A DNA stretch of 64,000 bases from Pseudomonas grandcourensis (GCF_039909015.1 NZ_CP150919.1:6610501-6674500); one strand, 5' to 3'. Shown: positions 46,440-55,721, counted from the stretch's first letter. A program made the numbers and translations. Notes: generated by a model not told the origin, from the sequence alone.

Positions 46440-47336
46440 TCACTGCTTGCCCAACGCAAAGTTGGGCAGCGCGCTGACCGGCTGGTTGAACTGATACGGA
46501 ATCGATACCAGCCCCAGCCCCGTATTGCGCTGCACCACGAAGTGCAAATGCGGCCCGGTGCTGTTGCCGGTGTTGCCGGACAACGCCAGCGCGCTACCGA
46601 CCGTTACCCGCTGACCTTCCCGAACGCAGACCGAGCCTTTCTTCAGGTGCAGGTAAACACCCATGGTCCCGTCATCGTGCAGCACCCGCACGAAATTGCC
46701 GGATGCATCGGTGCCGCGCCCGCTCTGTCTGTTCTCGGTTTTCACCACCACCCCGCCTCGCGCGGCAATGATCGGCGTGCCCTCAGGCATCGCGATGTCT
46801 ATGGCGTAACGGCTCTTGGGCCCGAAGTGGCTGTAGGGGCCATTGGCGCCCTGGCTTATCCGGAACGGTCCGCCACGCCAGGGCAACGGGTACCGATAGC
46901 CCACCGTGGGCCCTGAGGGGTCGCCCAGGGAGTAATTGAACTTCGGGACGTACGCTATCGGCTTCCCACCTTTAGTCGCCGTGAACTGCGCCAGGCGAAC
47001 GCTGCTGCGTAGCGGTATCACGCACCGAATCGTCCCGCCCGGCACACCGTTGGCGTTCTTCACCCCGGCAAAACTCAATTCGACTTCTACCGGCGCATAC
47101 AGGTCATTGCGCACGTACACGCTGTGCACGCCGTTCTTCTTCATGATGATGAGGCGCACCTGACGCTCAAGGTGCTCGACCATGCCATCGCGAAAAACGA
47201 ACACATGGGCGCCTTTGCTGGGGCGGTCGCTGTAGGACACCACGCCATAGACATCTTTGGATTTGTAGATGGTCATGGCCATGGCCGAGTTGGCGACCAT
47301 GAACAGGCCACATAAAAGCAGCAGGCGCGTGAACAT
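46440..47336 (-). CDS. M23 metallopeptidase with DUF4124-like N-terminus
   Basis: This 298-residue protein has a signal peptide (LLLLCGLFMVANSAMA), a DUF4124-like start (IYKSKDVYGVVSYSDRPSKG) and a C-terminal M23 peptidase domain with GTPIIAARGGVVV and the zinc HxH motif GPHLHFVV. The usual zinc histidine four residues before the Asp (HxxxD) is Arg here; a His in the SHFGPKSRYAID stretch may take its place, as in some variants. A peptidoglycan endopeptidase or regulatory role is inferred. The ATG starting MFTRLLL was used. Confidence 0.85.
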   Translation of the reverse strand: MFTRLLLLCGLFMVANSAMAMTIYKSKDVYGVVSYSDRPSKGAHVFVFRDGMVEHLERQVRLIIMKKNGVHSVYVRNDLYAPVEVELSFAGVKNANGVPGGTIRCVIPLRSSVRLAQFTATKGGKPIAYVPKFNYSLGDPSGPTVGYRYPLPWRGGPFRISQGANGPYSHFGPKSRYAIDIAMPEGTPIIAARGGVVVKTENRQSGRGTDASGNFVRVLHDDGTMGVYLHLKKGSVCVREGQRVTVGSALALSGNTGNSTGPHLHFVVQRNTGLGLVSIPYQFNQPVSALPNFALGKQ

Positions 47337-47454
47337 GAGCAAAGATTCTGTCGAGTGAGATCTGGGATGGAGCCTAGCAGCTGCAATGGACCCGGGTAGT
47401 CGGCAGATGTTTCAGAAAAGGTGTTCAACAGATGTGCGGTAGCCGTGATAGCCC

Positions 47455-47518
47455 CTTCGCGAGCAGGCTCGCTCCCTCATGAGAACGCATTCCAAATGTG
47501 GGAGCGAGCCTGCTCGCG
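47455..47518. repeat. REP doublet, family A
   Basis: CGCGAGCAGGCTCGCTCCC and GGGAGCGAGCCTGCTCGCG face each other over an 18-base spacer. It lies between the M23 gene and the response-regulator gene. Confidence 0.9.
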
Positions 47519-47544
47519 TAAGCGGACTTGCAGGCGACGCTAAA

Positions 47545-48453
47545 TCAAGCGCCAGGAATGAAGTGCTTCTGCGCAGTACCACGCGCAATCAGGCGCGAGA
47601 TGTAATCGAGCTTCTGCGCATCCTGGTCGACAAAACGAAAGGTCAGTTGCAGCCAGTCGCTGTCGGGCTTCGGTTCGTGGGCCACGACGGCGTGCAGGTA
47701 ACCGTTGAGGCGGGCGATTTCGGCGTTGTCGCCCTGCTCCAGGTCCAGCACGGCGCTGTCGAGGATCTGCGGCAGGGCCTCGGTGCGCTTGACCACCAAC
47801 AGGGCTTCCTTGAGGCTCAAGGCCTTGATCACGCATTGCGTGATGCCGTTGGGCAATCGCAATTGACCCTGGCCACGGCCACTGGAGGGCGCCGAAGAGG
47901 CCGCAGGCGCCTTGACCGGCGGGCTGCTGAGCAAGCCTTTGGACGGTGCGGATGCGGGTGCGGTCGTTGGCATGGCGACGGGGGCCTTGCCACCGGTCAA
48001 CGCAGCGAGGGAGTCGTTAGCGAATGCAGGACTGGTCTTGGTCGCGGCAACGTTGATCAAGGCATCGAGTTTGCCGACCTTGTGCAGCGCCTGCTTGACC
48101 TTGGTGATCAGTTGCTCGTTGGTGAACGGCTTGCTGACGTAACCGGAAACTCCGGCCTGGATCGCTTGGACAACGTTCTCCTTGTCGCCACGGCTGGTCA
48201 CCATCACGAAGGGCATGGATTTGAGGTTGTCCTGTTCGCGGCACCAGGTCAGCAATTCCAGACCGGACATTTCCGGCATTTCCCAGTCGCACAGGACCAG
48301 GTCGAAGGCTTCCTTGGCCAGCATGGCCTGAGCCTTTCTGCCGTTGATCGCGTCTTCGATCCGCATGCCCGGGAAATAATTGCGCAGGCACTTTTTCACC
48401 AGGTCACGAATGAACGACGCATCGTCCACGACCAATACACTGACCTTACTCAT
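47545..48453 (-). CDS. Response regulator with PilZ-like C-terminus
   Basis: This 302-residue protein has a CheY-type REC domain (residues 1-122) with Asp56 in VLCDWEMPEMSG, a long Ala/Pro/Ser-rich linker (about 135-195), and a C-terminal domain with beta pattern LRLPNGITQCVIKALSLKEALLV and LNGYLHAVVAHEP that resembles PilZ without the clear RxxxR motif. Lack of those residues means c-di-GMP binding is uncertain. The position matches PA5364 between the M23 peptidase and phoU. Confidence 0.8.
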   Translation of the reverse strand: MSKVSVLVVDDASFIRDLVKKCLRNYFPGMRIEDAINGRKAQAMLAKEAFDLVLCDWEMPEMSGLELLTWCREQDNLKSMPFVMVTSRGDKENVVQAIQAGVSGYVSKPFTNEQLITKVKQALHKVGKLDALINVAATKTSPAFANDSLAALTGGKAPVAMPTTAPASAPSKGLLSSPPVKAPAASSAPSSGRGQGQLRLPNGITQCVIKALSLKEALLVVKRTEALPQILDSAVLDLEQGDNAEIARLNGYLHAVVAHEPKPDSDWLQLTFRFVDQDAQKLDYISRLIARGTAQKHFIPGA

Positions 48454-48583
48454 CCAAAACCCCCTTTAAAAAATCCCGGCCAGCATACCGCCTTGCTGAT
48501 GGCACATTGCCAAAAACCTTCAGTCACGCCGGACTTTTCGTTCGCGGGTGCTGCTTTTCGAATTTGTAAGCCACAAACAAAAA

Positions 48584-48605
48584 CGCCCGGCCAAAAGGCC
48601 GGGCG
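48584..48605 (-). terminator. Intrinsic terminator after phoU
   Basis: CGCCCGGCC, loop AAAA or TTTT, and GGCCGGGCG form a perfect 9-bp stem with adjoining A/T runs. It lies downstream of phoU (minus strand). Confidence 0.9.
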
Positions 48606-48621
48606 CTTTACTTGGGCAACC

Positions 48622-49383
48622 TTACTTATCGTCAGTTTTGCCCGGAACATTAGCGCTTTCGCCACTGGTTCCTTCAACTTCTTCCTTCATGCGCTTGAGC
48701 CCGAGGTGCCGCACGTCGGTGCCGCGTACCAGGTAAATCACCAACTCCGAGATATTGCGCGCGTGGTCACCGATACGCTCCAGTGAACGCAGCACCCAGA
48801 TAATGCTCAGAACCCGCGAAATGGAACGCGGATCTTCCATCATGTAGGTGGCCAGTTCACGCAGGGCGGTCTTGTATTCGCGGTCGATGATCTTGTCGTA
48901 CTGCGCCACCGACAAGGCCAGTTCGGCGTCGAAACGGGCAAAGGCGTCCAGTGCGTCACGGACCATGTTGCGCACCTGGTCACCGATGTGGCGCACTTCC
49001 ACGTAACCACGCGGCGCTTCGCCTTCTTCGCACAACTGGATGGCGCGACGGGCGATCTTGGTCGCTTCGTCACCGATGCGCTCCAGGTCGATCACCGACT
49101 TGGAAATGCTGATGATCAGGCGCAGGTCGGACGCTGCCGGCTGACGACGGGCCAGAATGCGCAAGCATTCTTCGTCGATGTTGCGTTCCATCTGGTTGAT
49201 CTGGTCGTCGATCTCGCGCACCTGCTGGGCCAGGCCGGAGTCGGCCTCGATCAGCGCGGTGACCGCGTCGTTGACCTGCTTCTCGACCAGCCCGCCCATG
49301 GCCAGGAGGTGGCTGCGCACTTCCTCCAGTTCGGCGTTGAACTGCTGGGAGATGTGGTGTGTAAGGCCTTCCTTAGAAATCAT
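48622..49383 (-). CDS. phoU: Phosphate signalling regulator PhoU
   Basis: This 253-residue protein has the two three-helix PhoU repeats: SHLLAMGGLVEKQVNDAVTALIE plus LRLIISISKSVIDLERIGDEATKIA, then ALSVAQYDKIIDREY and SIIWVLRSLERIGDHARNISEL. The ERIGD metal-binding motif appears in both halves. It links the Pst transporter with PhoR and limits the Pho response. It is last in the pst operon here. Confidence 0.95.
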   Translation of the reverse strand: MISKEGLTHHISQQFNAELEEVRSHLLAMGGLVEKQVNDAVTALIEADSGLAQQVREIDDQINQMERNIDEECLRILARRQPAASDLRLIISISKSVIDLERIGDEATKIARRAIQLCEEGEAPRGYVEVRHIGDQVRNMVRDALDAFARFDAELALSVAQYDKIIDREYKTALRELATYMMEDPRSISRVLSIIWVLRSLERIGDHARNISELVIYLVRGTDVRHLGLKRMKEEVEGTSGESANVPGKTDDK

Positions 49384-49400
49384 GTTGTCTGCTCCGCAAA

Positions 49401-49492
49401 AGCTGTGAGCTGCAAGCTACAAGCTGCAAGCTGATGTGTGTCGTACCCGAACCGCTCTGACTTGCCGCTTGAAACTTGCGGCTCGTGGCTGC
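49401..49492. repeat. Imperfect inverted repeat, family D
   Basis: AGCTGTGAGCTGCAAGCTAC and further AAGCTGCAAG form the left arm; the right arm (49460-49492) matches it in inverted form with several changes (GAGCCGCAAG and TTTCAAGCGG on the minus strand). This family differs from A, B and C and lies between pstB and phoU. Confidence 0.7.
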
Positions 49493-49494
49493 TG

Positions 49495-50328
49495 CTAGCC
49501 GTAGCGACCGGTGATGTAGTCTTCGGTCTGCTTCTTCGCCGGGTTGGTGAACAGGGTATCGGTGTCGCCAAACTCGACCAGCTTGCCCATGTACATGAAC
49601 GCGGTGTAGTCAGACACCCGCGCCGCCTGTTGCATGTTGTGGGTCACGATCACGATGGTGAACTTGGATTTCAGTTCGTAGATCAGCTCTTCGACTTTCA
49701 GCGTGGAAATCGGGTCGAGTGCCGAGCACGGTTCGTCGAGCAACAGCACTTCCGGCTCGACGGCGATGGTGCGGGCGATCACCAGACGCTGCTGCTGACC
49801 ACCGGACAGGCCCAGTGCCGACTCGTGCAGACGGTCCTTGACCTCATCCCACAGTGCCGCGCCTTTCAACGCCCACTCGACGGCTTCGTCGAGCACGCGC
49901 TTCTTGTTGATGCCCTGGATGCGCAGGCCGTAAACCACGTTTTCGTAGATGGTTTTCGGGAACGGGTTGGGCTTCTGGAACACCATGCCGACGCGACGAC
50001 GCAGCTCGGCCACGTCTTCGCCCTTGCGGTAGATGTTGTTGCCGTACAGGTTGATCTCGCCTTCAACGCGGCAGCCGTCAACCAGGTCGTTCATGCGGTT
50101 GAAGGTACGCAGCAGCGTGGACTTGCCGCAGCCGGACGGGCCGATGAAGGCGGTCACGCGCTGTTTCGGGATGTTCATGCTGACGTCGTACAGCGCTTGT
50201 TTTTCGCCGTAGAACAGGCTCAGGCCCGGCACTTCGATGGCTACGGTTTCCTGCTCGAGGTTCAGGCTCTGCTTGTCGCGACCCAGGGCCGACATGTTGA
50301 TGCCGTGGGTATGTGCTTCGTGCTGCAT
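49495..50328 (-). CDS. pstB: Phosphate ABC transporter ATP-binding protein
   Basis: This 277-residue protein has Walker [10 protein letters not shown], signature [16 protein letters not shown], and Walker [13 protein letters not shown]. It powers phosphate import by PstCA. The N-terminal 22 residues ([20 protein letters not shown]) are an extension over the E. coli protein that is common in pseudomonads. An earlier start would be an alternative. It is downstream of pstA beyond a REP doublet. Confidence 0.96.
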   Translation of the reverse strand: MQHEAHTHGINMSALGRDKQSLNLEQETVAIEVPGLSLFYGEKQALYDVSMNIPKQRVTAFIGPSGCGKSTLLRTFNRMNDLVDGCRVEGEINLYGNNIYRKGEDVAELRRRVGMVFQKPNPFPKTIYENVVYGLRIQGINKKRVLDEAVEWALKGAALWDEVKDRLHESALGLSGGQQQRLVIARTIAVEPEVLLLDEPCSALDPISTLKVEELIYELKSKFTIVIVTHNMQQAARVSDYTAFMYMGKLVEFGDTDTLFTNPAKKQTEDYITGRYG

Positions 50329-50398
50329 GGGAGGCTCCCTGTGCTAACAAATTCGGTTCGTTTTCCGCTGGCCAAGGCCTGCGGTTACACAATTCTTT

Positions 50399-50486
50399 CT
50401 GTAGGAGCGATCCTGCTCGCGATGGTCGTTCAGACACAGAAAATGTGTCGGATGTACCTTCTTCGCGAGCAGGCTGGCTCCTACAG
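50399..50486. repeat. REP doublet, family A
   Basis: CTGTAGGAGCGATCCTGCTC and GAGCAGGCTGGCTCCTACAG are inverted arms with a 46-base spacer, lying inside the pst operon between pstA and pstB. Confidence 0.88.
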
Positions 50487-50491
50487 GGTTA

Positions 50492-52162
50492 TCAGCTATC
50501 CAGCGCCTTGTACTTCTCGCGCAGGTGGTTACGGATGTACACCGCCGACAGGTTCAATGTCGCGATCACCAGCACCAGCAGCAACGCCGTGGCGTACACC
50601 AGCGGTCGCGCGGCTTCGACGTTCGGGCTCTGGAAGCCGACGTCATAGATGTGGAAGCCCAGGTGCATGATCTTCTGGTCCAGGTGCAGGTACGGGTAGT
50701 TACCGTCCACCGGCAGCGACGGCGCCAGTTTCACCACGCCCACCAACATCAGCGGCGCCACTTCACCCGCGGCGCGAGCCACCGCGAGGATCATGCCGGT
50801 CATCATCGCCGGGCTGGCCATCGGCAACACGATCTTCCACAAGGTTTCAGCCTTGGTCGCGCCTAGGGCCAACGAGCCTTCACGCACGGTGCGAGGGATC
50901 CGCGCCAGGCCTTCTTCGGTGGCCACGATCACCACCGGCACCGCCAGCAGTGCCAGGGTCAGAGAAGCCCAGAGCAGACCCGGTGTGCCGAAGGTCGGTG
51001 CCGGCAGTGCTTCCGGGAAGAACAGACGGTCGAGCGAGCCACCCAGCACGTAGACGAAGAAGCCCAGGCCGAACACGCCGTAAACGATCGCCGGAACGCC
51101 CGCCAGGTTGTTCACCGCGATGCGGATCACCCGGGTCAACGCGTTCTGCTTGGCGTATTCACGCAGGTACACCGCCGCCAGCACGCCGAACGGGGTCACG
51201 ATCATCGCCATGATCAGGGTCATCATCACGGTGCCGAAGATGGCCGGGAAGATCCCGCCCTCGGTGTTCGCTTCACGCGGGTCGTCGCTCAGGAACTCCC
51301 AGACCTTGCTGAAGTAGAAACCGATCTTGGTGGTCGTGCTCATGGCGTTCGGCTGATAGGCGTGAACCACTTTGCCGATGCCGATTTCGATTTCCTTACC
51401 GTTCGCATCGCGGGCGGTCAGGCTGTCGCGGTTGAACTGCGCATGCAGATCGCTCAGGCGCGCTTCAACATCCTGATAGCGAGCATTGAGTTCGGCGCGC
51501 TCGGATTCCATGTCCGCTTGTGCGGTGGCGTCGAGCTTGCCATCCAGCTCCAATTTGCGACCGTGCAGACGGATGCGCTCGAGACCGGCGTTGATCGCGC
51601 CGATGTCGGTTTTTTCCAGGTTCTTGAGCTGTGCAGCCAGCTTGTTGACGCGGTCGACACGGGCCTGCAACTCAGGCCATGCGGCTTCGCCTTCAGCGAC
51701 AACCTTGCCATCCTGTTTGACGTTGACCAGGTAACCGTAGAAGTTGCCCCACTCGCGACGCTCAATGGCCATCAGCTCCGGCGGCGTCGTCTGCTTGGTC
51801 AGCCACTCGCCGACGATCCAGGTGAAGTCGTTGCCGTTCAGGTCACGGTTGCCGACCTTGATCAGCTCGCGGGTCATGAACTCCGGGCCTTCGTCAGGCA
51901 CCGGCAGTCCGGCGCTCTTCAGGCGGGCACGTGGCACTTCTTCCTTCTGTACGATTTCGCCGATCACCAGGTGATTGGCCTGGCCCGGTACGTCGTAACT
52001 GGCATGCACCAGGTCAGCCGGCCAGAAGTGACCCAGGCCACGCACGGCAATCACTGCCAGCAGGCCAATGGTCATGATGACCGCGATGGACACCGCGCCA
52101 CCGCTGATCCAGACGCCGGGGGCGCCGCTCTTGAACCATCCTTTCAGGGAGTTCTGTTTCAC
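50492..52162 (-). CDS. pstA: Phosphate ABC transporter permease PstA (long form)
   Basis: This 556-residue permease is about 260 residues longer than E. coli PstA. It begins with a membrane span (VSIAVIMTIGLLAVIAVRG), then a large periplasmic insert (about residues 50-300) that includes a predicted coiled coil (RVDRVNKLAAQLKNLEKTD, and GKLDATAQADMESERAELN). The C-terminal half has permease spans with the EAA-like loop REGSLALGATKAETLWKIVLP. It forms the channel with PstC. The start is 16 bp after the pstC stop. Confidence 0.94.
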   Translation of the reverse strand: MKQNSLKGWFKSGAPGVWISGGAVSIAVIMTIGLLAVIAVRGLGHFWPADLVHASYDVPGQANHLVIGEIVQKEEVPRARLKSAGLPVPDEGPEFMTRELIKVGNRDLNGNDFTWIVGEWLTKQTTPPELMAIERREWGNFYGYLVNVKQDGKVVAEGEAAWPELQARVDRVNKLAAQLKNLEKTDIGAINAGLERIRLHGRKLELDGKLDATAQADMESERAELNARYQDVEARLSDLHAQFNRDSLTARDANGKEIEIGIGKVVHAYQPNAMSTTTKIGFYFSKVWEFLSDDPREANTEGGIFPAIFGTVMMTLIMAMIVTPFGVLAAVYLREYAKQNALTRVIRIAVNNLAGVPAIVYGVFGLGFFVYVLGGSLDRLFFPEALPAPTFGTPGLLWASLTLALLAVPVVIVATEEGLARIPRTVREGSLALGATKAETLWKIVLPMASPAMMTGMILAVARAAGEVAPLMLVGVVKLAPSLPVDGNYPYLHLDQKIMHLGFHIYDVGFQSPNVEAARPLVYATALLLVLVIATLNLSAVYIRNHLREKYKALDS

Positions 52163-52178
52163 AGACTTCTACCTTTGC

Positions 52179-54461
52179 TTAAAGCGACGAGTATTTCTTG
52201 CGCAGACGCTGACGAATCAGTTCCGCGAGGGTGTTCATGACGAAGGTGAACAACAGCAGCACCAGCGCCGAGAGGAACAGCACGCGGTAGTGGCTGCCGC
52301 CGACTTCCGATTCGGGCATTTCCACTGCAACGTTGGCTGCCAGGGTGCGCAGGCCTTCGAACAGGTTCATTTCCATGACCGGGGTGTTACCGGTGGCCAT
52401 CAACACGATCATGGTTTCACCGACCGCACGGCCCATGCCGATCATCAGCGCCGAGAAGATGCCCGGGCTCGCGGTGAGGATCACCACGCGGGTCATGGTC
52501 TGCCACGGCGTGGCACCGAGGGCCAGGGAGCCCAGGGTCAGGCCGCGAGGCACGCTGAACACGGCGTCTTCGGCGATCGAGTAGATGTTCGGGATGACCG
52601 CGAAGCCCATGGCCAGGCCGACCACCAGGGCGTTGCGCTGGTCGTAGGTGATGCCCAGGTCGTGGGAGATCCACATGCGCATGTCGCCACCGAAGAACCA
52701 GTTCTCCATGAACGGGCTCATGTACAGCGACAGCCAGCCCACAAACAGGATCACCGGAATCAGCAGCGCACTTTCCCAGCCATCCGGGACTTTCAGGCGG
52801 ATCGACTCAGGCAGGCGGCTGAAGGTGAAACCGGCGACCAGGATGCCGATCGGCAGCAACATCAGCAGGCTGAAGATGCCCGGCAAGTGCCCTTCGACAT
52901 AAGGCGCGAGGAACAGACCGGCGAAGAAACCGAGGATCACCGTCGGCATCGCTTCCATCAGCTCGATCACTGGCTTGACCTTGCGGCGCATGCCCGGAGC
53001 CATGAAGTACGCGGTGTAGATCGCCGCGGCAACGGCCAGAGGAGCGGCCAGCAGCATGGCGTAGAACGCGGCTTTCAGGGTACCGAAGGTCAGCGGCGAC
53101 AGGCTTAGCTTGGGTTCGAAGTCGGTGTTGGCGGCGGTCGATTGCCAGACGTATTTAGGCTCGTCGTAGTTCTCGTACCAGACCTTGCTCCACAGCGCGC
53201 TCCACGAGACTTCCGGGTGCGGGTTGTCGAGCACCAGCGGGTGCAACTTGCCGCCAGCTTCCACGATCAGGCGGTTGGCACGAGGTGACAGACCGAAAAC
53301 ACCCTGGCCTTCAGCGACCGGCTCCACCAGCAAGGTGCGGTGGGCGGTGCTGTGGAACACGCCAAGCTTGCCGGACGCGTCGAGGGCAACGAAGCCCTTG
53401 CGGCGTTCTTCGGCAGTGATTTCAACGATAGGCGTGTTGCCCATCTGGAAGGTGCGAATCTGCTTCAGGCGTTGCTCGCCATCGGGGTCGCGCGCCATGA
53501 ACCACTGGGCCAGACCACCCTTGGAGTCACCGATGATCAGCGAGATGCCGCCCACCAGCTGGGTGCTGGCGGTGACTTCGGTTTCGCCGTTTTCCACCAG
53601 TTTGTATCGACCGTTGAGGCTCTTGTCGCGCAGGCTGAACACGTCGGCCTGGGCACGCCCGTTGACCACGTAAAGCCACTGCTGACGCGGGTCGACGAAA
53701 ATATTCTTCACCGGCTCGGTCATTTGCGGCAGTTCGATGCGCTTCTGCTCGTTGGTGACTTCGCCGGTCATCATGTTCTCTTCGCTGGTCAGCGACAGAA
53801 CATTGAGTTGCGAACCGGTGGAGCCGACCAGCATCAGGGTCGAATCGTTGGCGTTGAGGCTGACGTGCTCCAGCGCACCGCCGGCTTCGTTCACCGCGAT
53901 TGGCGCTTCGCCATACGGGTACTCGACGGCCGGGGTGATGGTCTTCTTGCCTTCCGGGTAGCTGACTTTATAGGTGTGACGGAACACCAGGACCTGGCCG
54001 TTGGACAGACCCACCGCCACCAGCGGGTGACCTGGCTGGTCTTCACCGATGGAGGTCACGGTGGTGCCGGCCGGGATCGACAGATCGACGCGCTTCAATT
54101 CAGCGCCACTGTCGATGTCGAAGAACAATGCCTGGCCCTTGTCGGAAACCCGCATCGCAACCTGGTTCTGTTCTTCCAGGGAGATCATCAGCGGCTTGCC
54201 GGCGTCTTGCATCCAGGCTGGCGTGATGGCGTCCTTGGACGTCAGGCTGGCACCCTGGAACAGGGGCGCGACGACGTAGGCAAGGAAGAAGAAGATCAAG
54301 GTGATCGCACCCAGAACAGCGAGGCCGCCAACGAGGACGTACCAGCGGGTCAGACGATCTTTGAGCGCGCGAATGCGGCGCTTGCGTTGTAGCTCAGGCG
54401 TATTGAAATCAATTCGCTTGGGGGGATTAGTAGTCATGTTGGAATTGGCCAGATCATTCAT
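52179..54461 (-). CDS. pstC: Phosphate ABC transporter permease PstC (long form)
   Basis: This 760-residue permease is more than twice the length of E. coli PstC. A membrane span (about 40-65) precedes a large periplasmic domain (about 75-430) with repeated beta-strand pattern (GQALFFDIDSG, GQVLFRH-like strands, GKLGVFHSTAHR), which suggests a beta-propeller-like fold; the C-terminal 300 residues are the permease with the EAA loop LGSLALGATPWQTM. The ATG used is 2 codons after an upstream GTG; a third ATG lies 8 codons further. A perfect Pho box lies before it. Confidence 0.93.
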   Translation of the reverse strand: MNDLANSNMTTNPPKRIDFNTPELQRKRRIRALKDRLTRWYVLVGGLAVLGAITLIFFFLAYVVAPLFQGASLTSKDAITPAWMQDAGKPLMISLEEQNQVAMRVSDKGQALFFDIDSGAELKRVDLSIPAGTTVTSIGEDQPGHPLVAVGLSNGQVLVFRHTYKVSYPEGKKTITPAVEYPYGEAPIAVNEAGGALEHVSLNANDSTLMLVGSTGSQLNVLSLTSEENMMTGEVTNEQKRIELPQMTEPVKNIFVDPRQQWLYVVNGRAQADVFSLRDKSLNGRYKLVENGETEVTASTQLVGGISLIIGDSKGGLAQWFMARDPDGEQRLKQIRTFQMGNTPIVEITAEERRKGFVALDASGKLGVFHSTAHRTLLVEPVAEGQGVFGLSPRANRLIVEAGGKLHPLVLDNPHPEVSWSALWSKVWYENYDEPKYVWQSTAANTDFEPKLSLSPLTFGTLKAAFYAMLLAAPLAVAAAIYTAYFMAPGMRRKVKPVIELMEAMPTVILGFFAGLFLAPYVEGHLPGIFSLLMLLPIGILVAGFTFSRLPESIRLKVPDGWESALLIPVILFVGWLSLYMSPFMENWFFGGDMRMWISHDLGITYDQRNALVVGLAMGFAVIPNIYSIAEDAVFSVPRGLTLGSLALGATPWQTMTRVVILTASPGIFSALMIGMGRAVGETMIVLMATGNTPVMEMNLFEGLRTLAANVAVEMPESEVGGSHYRVLFLSALVLLLFTFVMNTLAELIRQRLRKKYSSL

Positions 54462-54483
54462 TCGCACACCCTAGCGATCCTGT

Positions 54484-54501
54484 ATGACAGAAAGATGACA
54501 G
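54484..54501 (-). promoter_or_regulatory. Perfect Pho box before pstC
   Basis: Read on the minus strand, CTGTCAT-CTTT-CTGTCAT matches the PhoB consensus at all fourteen positions. It lies 23-40 bp before the chosen pstC start, which allows a separate PhoB-driven promoter for pstCAB-phoU. Confidence 0.85.
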
Positions 54502-54563
54502 TGCGGTGACGCAACAAATCCGCCGCTGGCGGTAACCAGCAGCGGATAGAGAATTAGATGTGT

Positions 54564-54589
54564 ATGGGGGCGGCTCCTGCCACCCCCAT
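54564..54589 (-). terminator. Hairpin 2 after pstS
   Basis: ATGGGGGCGG and CCACCCCCAT form a stem with one mismatch. Together with the next hairpin it makes two consecutive stems between pstS and pstC. Confidence 0.65.
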
Positions 54590-54591
54590 GT

Positions 54592-54618
54592 GAGTCCGAG
54601 GGGGTTCACCTCGGACTC
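54592..54618 (-). terminator. Hairpin 1 after pstS
   Basis: GAGTCCGAGG and CCTCGGACTC form a perfect 10-bp stem, six bases after the pstS stop codon. The position suits partial termination so that pstS is made in excess of the permease. Confidence 0.7.
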
Positions 54619-54624
54619 AATTTG

Positions 54625-55626
54625 TTACTTTTTTGCGACTTCAGCGCCGCCTTCCGCCAGACCCAGGTCAGCCAGAGCTTTGGCAGCTACTTTGGCCGGC
54701 AGTGGGATGTAACCGTCTTTCACTACAACTTCCTGACCCTGTTTCGACAGAACCAGTTTCACGAACTCGGCTTCCAGCGGGGCCAGAGGCTTGTTCGGGG
54801 CTTTGTTGACGTACACGTACAGGAAGCGGGACAGCGGGTACTTGCCGTTCAGGGCGTTTTCTTCGGTGTCTTCGATGAACTCGGTGCTGCCTTTCTTCGA
54901 CAGAGCAACGGTTTTCACGCTAGCGGTCTTGTAGCCGATGCCCGAGTAACCGATGCCGTTCAGCGAGGAGCTGATCGACTGCACGACCGAAGCCGAACCT
55001 GGCTGCTCGTTCACGTTAGGCTTGTAGTCGCCTTTGCACAGGGCTTCTTCCTTGAAGTAGCCGTAGGTGCCGGATACCGAGTTACGACCGAACAGTTGAA
55101 CCGGCTTGTTGGCCAGGTCGCCGGTCACGCCCAGGTCACCCCAGGTTTTGACTTCGGTCTTGGCGCCGCACAGACGCGTGGACGAGAAAATCGCGTCGAC
55201 CTGTTCCATGGTCAGGTGCTGGATCGGGTTGTCCTTGTGTACGAATACAGCCAGGGCGTCCACTGCAACCGGGATAGCGGTTGGCTTGTAGCCGTACTTC
55301 TGCTCGAAGGCAGCCAGTTCGGTGTCCTTCATCTTGCGGCTCATCGGGCCCAGGTTGGAGGTGCCTTCAGTCAGCGCAGGTGGCGCAGTGGCGGAGCCGG
55401 CGGCCTGAATCTGGATGTTAACGTTCGGGTATTCTTTCTTGTAGTTCTCGGCCCAGAGGGTCATGAGGTTGGCCAGGGTATCGGAACCAACGCTGGACAG
55501 GTTGCCCGACACACCAGTGGTCTTGGTGTAGCTCGGGATAGCAGGGTCAACAGCGGCAACCGCGTTGGCAGTCGCAACGCCAGCAGCGACAAAAGTCATT
55601 GCCGCCATCAAACGCTTCAGTTTCAT
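54625..55626 (-). CDS. pstS: Phosphate-binding protein PstS
   Basis: This 333-residue periplasmic protein has a signal peptide ending near ATANAVAA and the PBP-like fold: [20 protein letters not shown] near the N-terminus and [17 protein letters not shown] ligand contact region with SGT. It binds inorganic phosphate and delivers it to PstCA. It is the first pst gene, with a Pho box before it and two hairpins after it. Confidence 0.95.
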   Translation of the reverse strand: MKLKRLMAAMTFVAAGVATANAVAAVDPAIPSYTKTTGVSGNLSSVGSDTLANLMTLWAENYKKEYPNVNIQIQAAGSATAPPALTEGTSNLGPMSRKMKDTELAAFEQKYGYKPTAIPVAVDALAVFVHKDNPIQHLTMEQVDAIFSSTRLCGAKTEVKTWGDLGVTGDLANKPVQLFGRNSVSGTYGYFKEEALCKGDYKPNVNEQPGSASVVQSISSSLNGIGYSGIGYKTASVKTVALSKKGSTEFIEDTEENALNGKYPLSRFLYVYVNKAPNKPLAPLEAEFVKLVLSKQGQEVVVKDGYIPLPAKVAAKALADLGLAEGGAEVAKK

Positions 55627-55703
55627 GCCTTACTCCTAGCAGATAGGGTGTGTTATTCGGGGCCAAGTATCAGCAGGCCGTGTGAACACTCTATGGCTGA
55701 AAT

Positions 55704-55721
55704 ATGACAATTGGATGAAAG
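55704..55721 (-). promoter_or_regulatory. Pho box before pstS
   Basis: Read on the minus strand, CTTTCAT-CCAA-TTGTCAT is a 7-4-7 PhoB box differing from consensus at two positions. It is 78-95 bp before pstS and touches the terminator arms of the MHS transporter gene. Confidence 0.75.
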
